From Sphingobium sp. CCH11-B1 (GTDB lineage Bacteria; Pseudomonadota; Alphaproteobacteria; Sphingomonadales; Sphingomonadaceae), in contig NZ_LSJY01000085.1 in the NCBI RefSeq assembly GCF_001556865.1, positions 1-64,000 on the forward strand: DNA of 64,000 bases, given 5' to 3'. Every line of letters begins with the position of its first letter. The first letter of the stretch is position 1. The translations under genes were made by a program, and so were the position numbers. A model generated the notes under the pieces. That model did no database searches and was not told the DNA's origin. It saw only the letters and a list, made by a program, of their open reading frames with translations. Positions 63,527-64,000 of this stretch are shown here, piece after piece.

Positions 63527-64000
63527 GGCCCGCCAGCGGACTGGACGGATCGGCATACATGCGCTTGCCCATCCGCCCCGCGCGATAGGCCATGCGGCCC
63601 GCCTCCACGCCTGCCTTCATCGCCGCGGCCATCAGCACCGGGTCCTTCGCTTCGGCGATCGCCGTGTTCATGAGGACGCCGGTGCAGCCAAGCTCCATCG
63701 CCTGCGCTGCCTCCGACGCGGTGCCCACGCCTGCATCCACCAGCACAGGCAGCCTGGTGCCCTCCACGATCAGGCGGATGGTGACCCGGTTCTGGATGCC
63801 CAGACCCGATCCGATCGGCGCGCCCAGCGGCATGATCGCCACCGCGCCCGCATCCTCCAGACGTTTGGCCGCGATCGGATCGTCGACGCAATAGACCATG
63901 GGCTTGAAACCTTCCTTGGCCAATATCTCTGTGGCGCGCAGCGTCTCGACCATGTCGGGATAGAGGGTGCGCGCCTCGCCCAGCACCTCCAGCTTGACGA
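63519..64000 (-). CDS. thiG: Thiazole synthase ThiG, C-terminal part (runs off the right edge)
   Basis: The last 160 codons of thiG. The TIM-barrel half is intact: [64 protein letters not shown] ([19 protein letters not shown]) and [14 protein letters not shown]. ThiG makes the thiazole of thiamine from deoxyxylulose phosphate, glycine-derived imine and ThiS thiocarboxylate. The 5' part lies beyond base 64000. Overlaps the LysR gene by eight bases at the 3' end. Confidence 0.94.
   Translation of the reverse strand, partial: VKLEVLGEARTLYPDMVETLRATEILAKEGFKPMVYCVDDPIAAKRLEDAGAVAIMPLGAPIGSGLGIQNRVTIRLIVEGTRLPVLVDAGVGTASEAAQAMELGCTGVLMNTAIAEAKDPVLMAAAMKAGVEAGRMAYRAGRMGKRMYADPSSPLAGLI

Overview
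The window is about 64 kb of GC-rich, densely packed chromosome from an alphaproteobacterium, most probably a member of the Sphingomonadaceae (Sphingobium/Sphingomonas type). The evidence is the pckA-chvI-chvG-hprK-rapZ-EIIA-HPr order, the rpsP-rimM-trmD-rplS-ffh cluster, two large TonB-dependent receptors, a lysC/ubiG neighbourhood and a single class A RNase P RNA gene. No prophage, insertion sequence, CRISPR array, rRNA or tRNA gene was seen. Names rest on motifs and family knowledge, not on database searches.

Layout. 1-8.1 kb: start of a lipoprotein gene, a nitronate monooxygenase coupled to a small Cys-rich protein, lysC, ubiG, a TonB-dependent receptor and a CitE-like lyase. 8.2-14 kb: a DUF885 hydrolase behind a duplicated leader element, a ferredoxin-NADP reductase and pckA. 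14-18.4 kb: ChvI/ChvG two-component system followed by HPr kinase, RapZ, EIIA and HPr, a regulatory phosphotransferase chain with no sugar permease here. 18.4-25.3 kb: permease, tRNA/rRNA methyltransferase, MFS symporter, acetyltransferase and a second receptor. 25.3-29.2 kb: ribosome and SRP cluster, in which trmD is broken by an apparent 34-base deletion. 30-36 kb: amino-acid permease with the second copy of the leader element, dapF-mtaB-ftsY-yciB, then sodB. 36-45.4 kb: membrane-sensing MCP, ferredoxin/J-domain pair, rnpB, amidase and a cheA-W-Y-B-R operon. 45.5-51.5 kb: envelope genes (lipoprotein, mscL, lemA/TPM operon), Nudix hydrolase, XRE regulator and a glycosyltransferase. 51.5-55.4 kb: a degenerate NasA-like molybdoprotein divergent from modABC. 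55.5-59.8 kb: KpsS-like, KpsC-like and glycosyltransferase genes for surface polysaccharide. 59.8-64 kb: HIT protein, scoA/scoB split by an acid phosphatase lipoprotein gene, a LysR regulator and the 3' part of thiG.

Points most worth following: a 43-base element, readable as a ten-codon leader ORF, lies at almost the same distance upstream of two unlinked genes (8761 and 30005); the trmD lesion; the NasA-like protein that keeps its Fe-S cysteines but lacks the Mo-ligand cysteine and the C-terminal domain beside modABC; the phosphatase gene coupled by TGATG overlaps on both sides between the two CoA-transferase subunits; and two large nested palindromes at 1461-1579 and 4067-4152.
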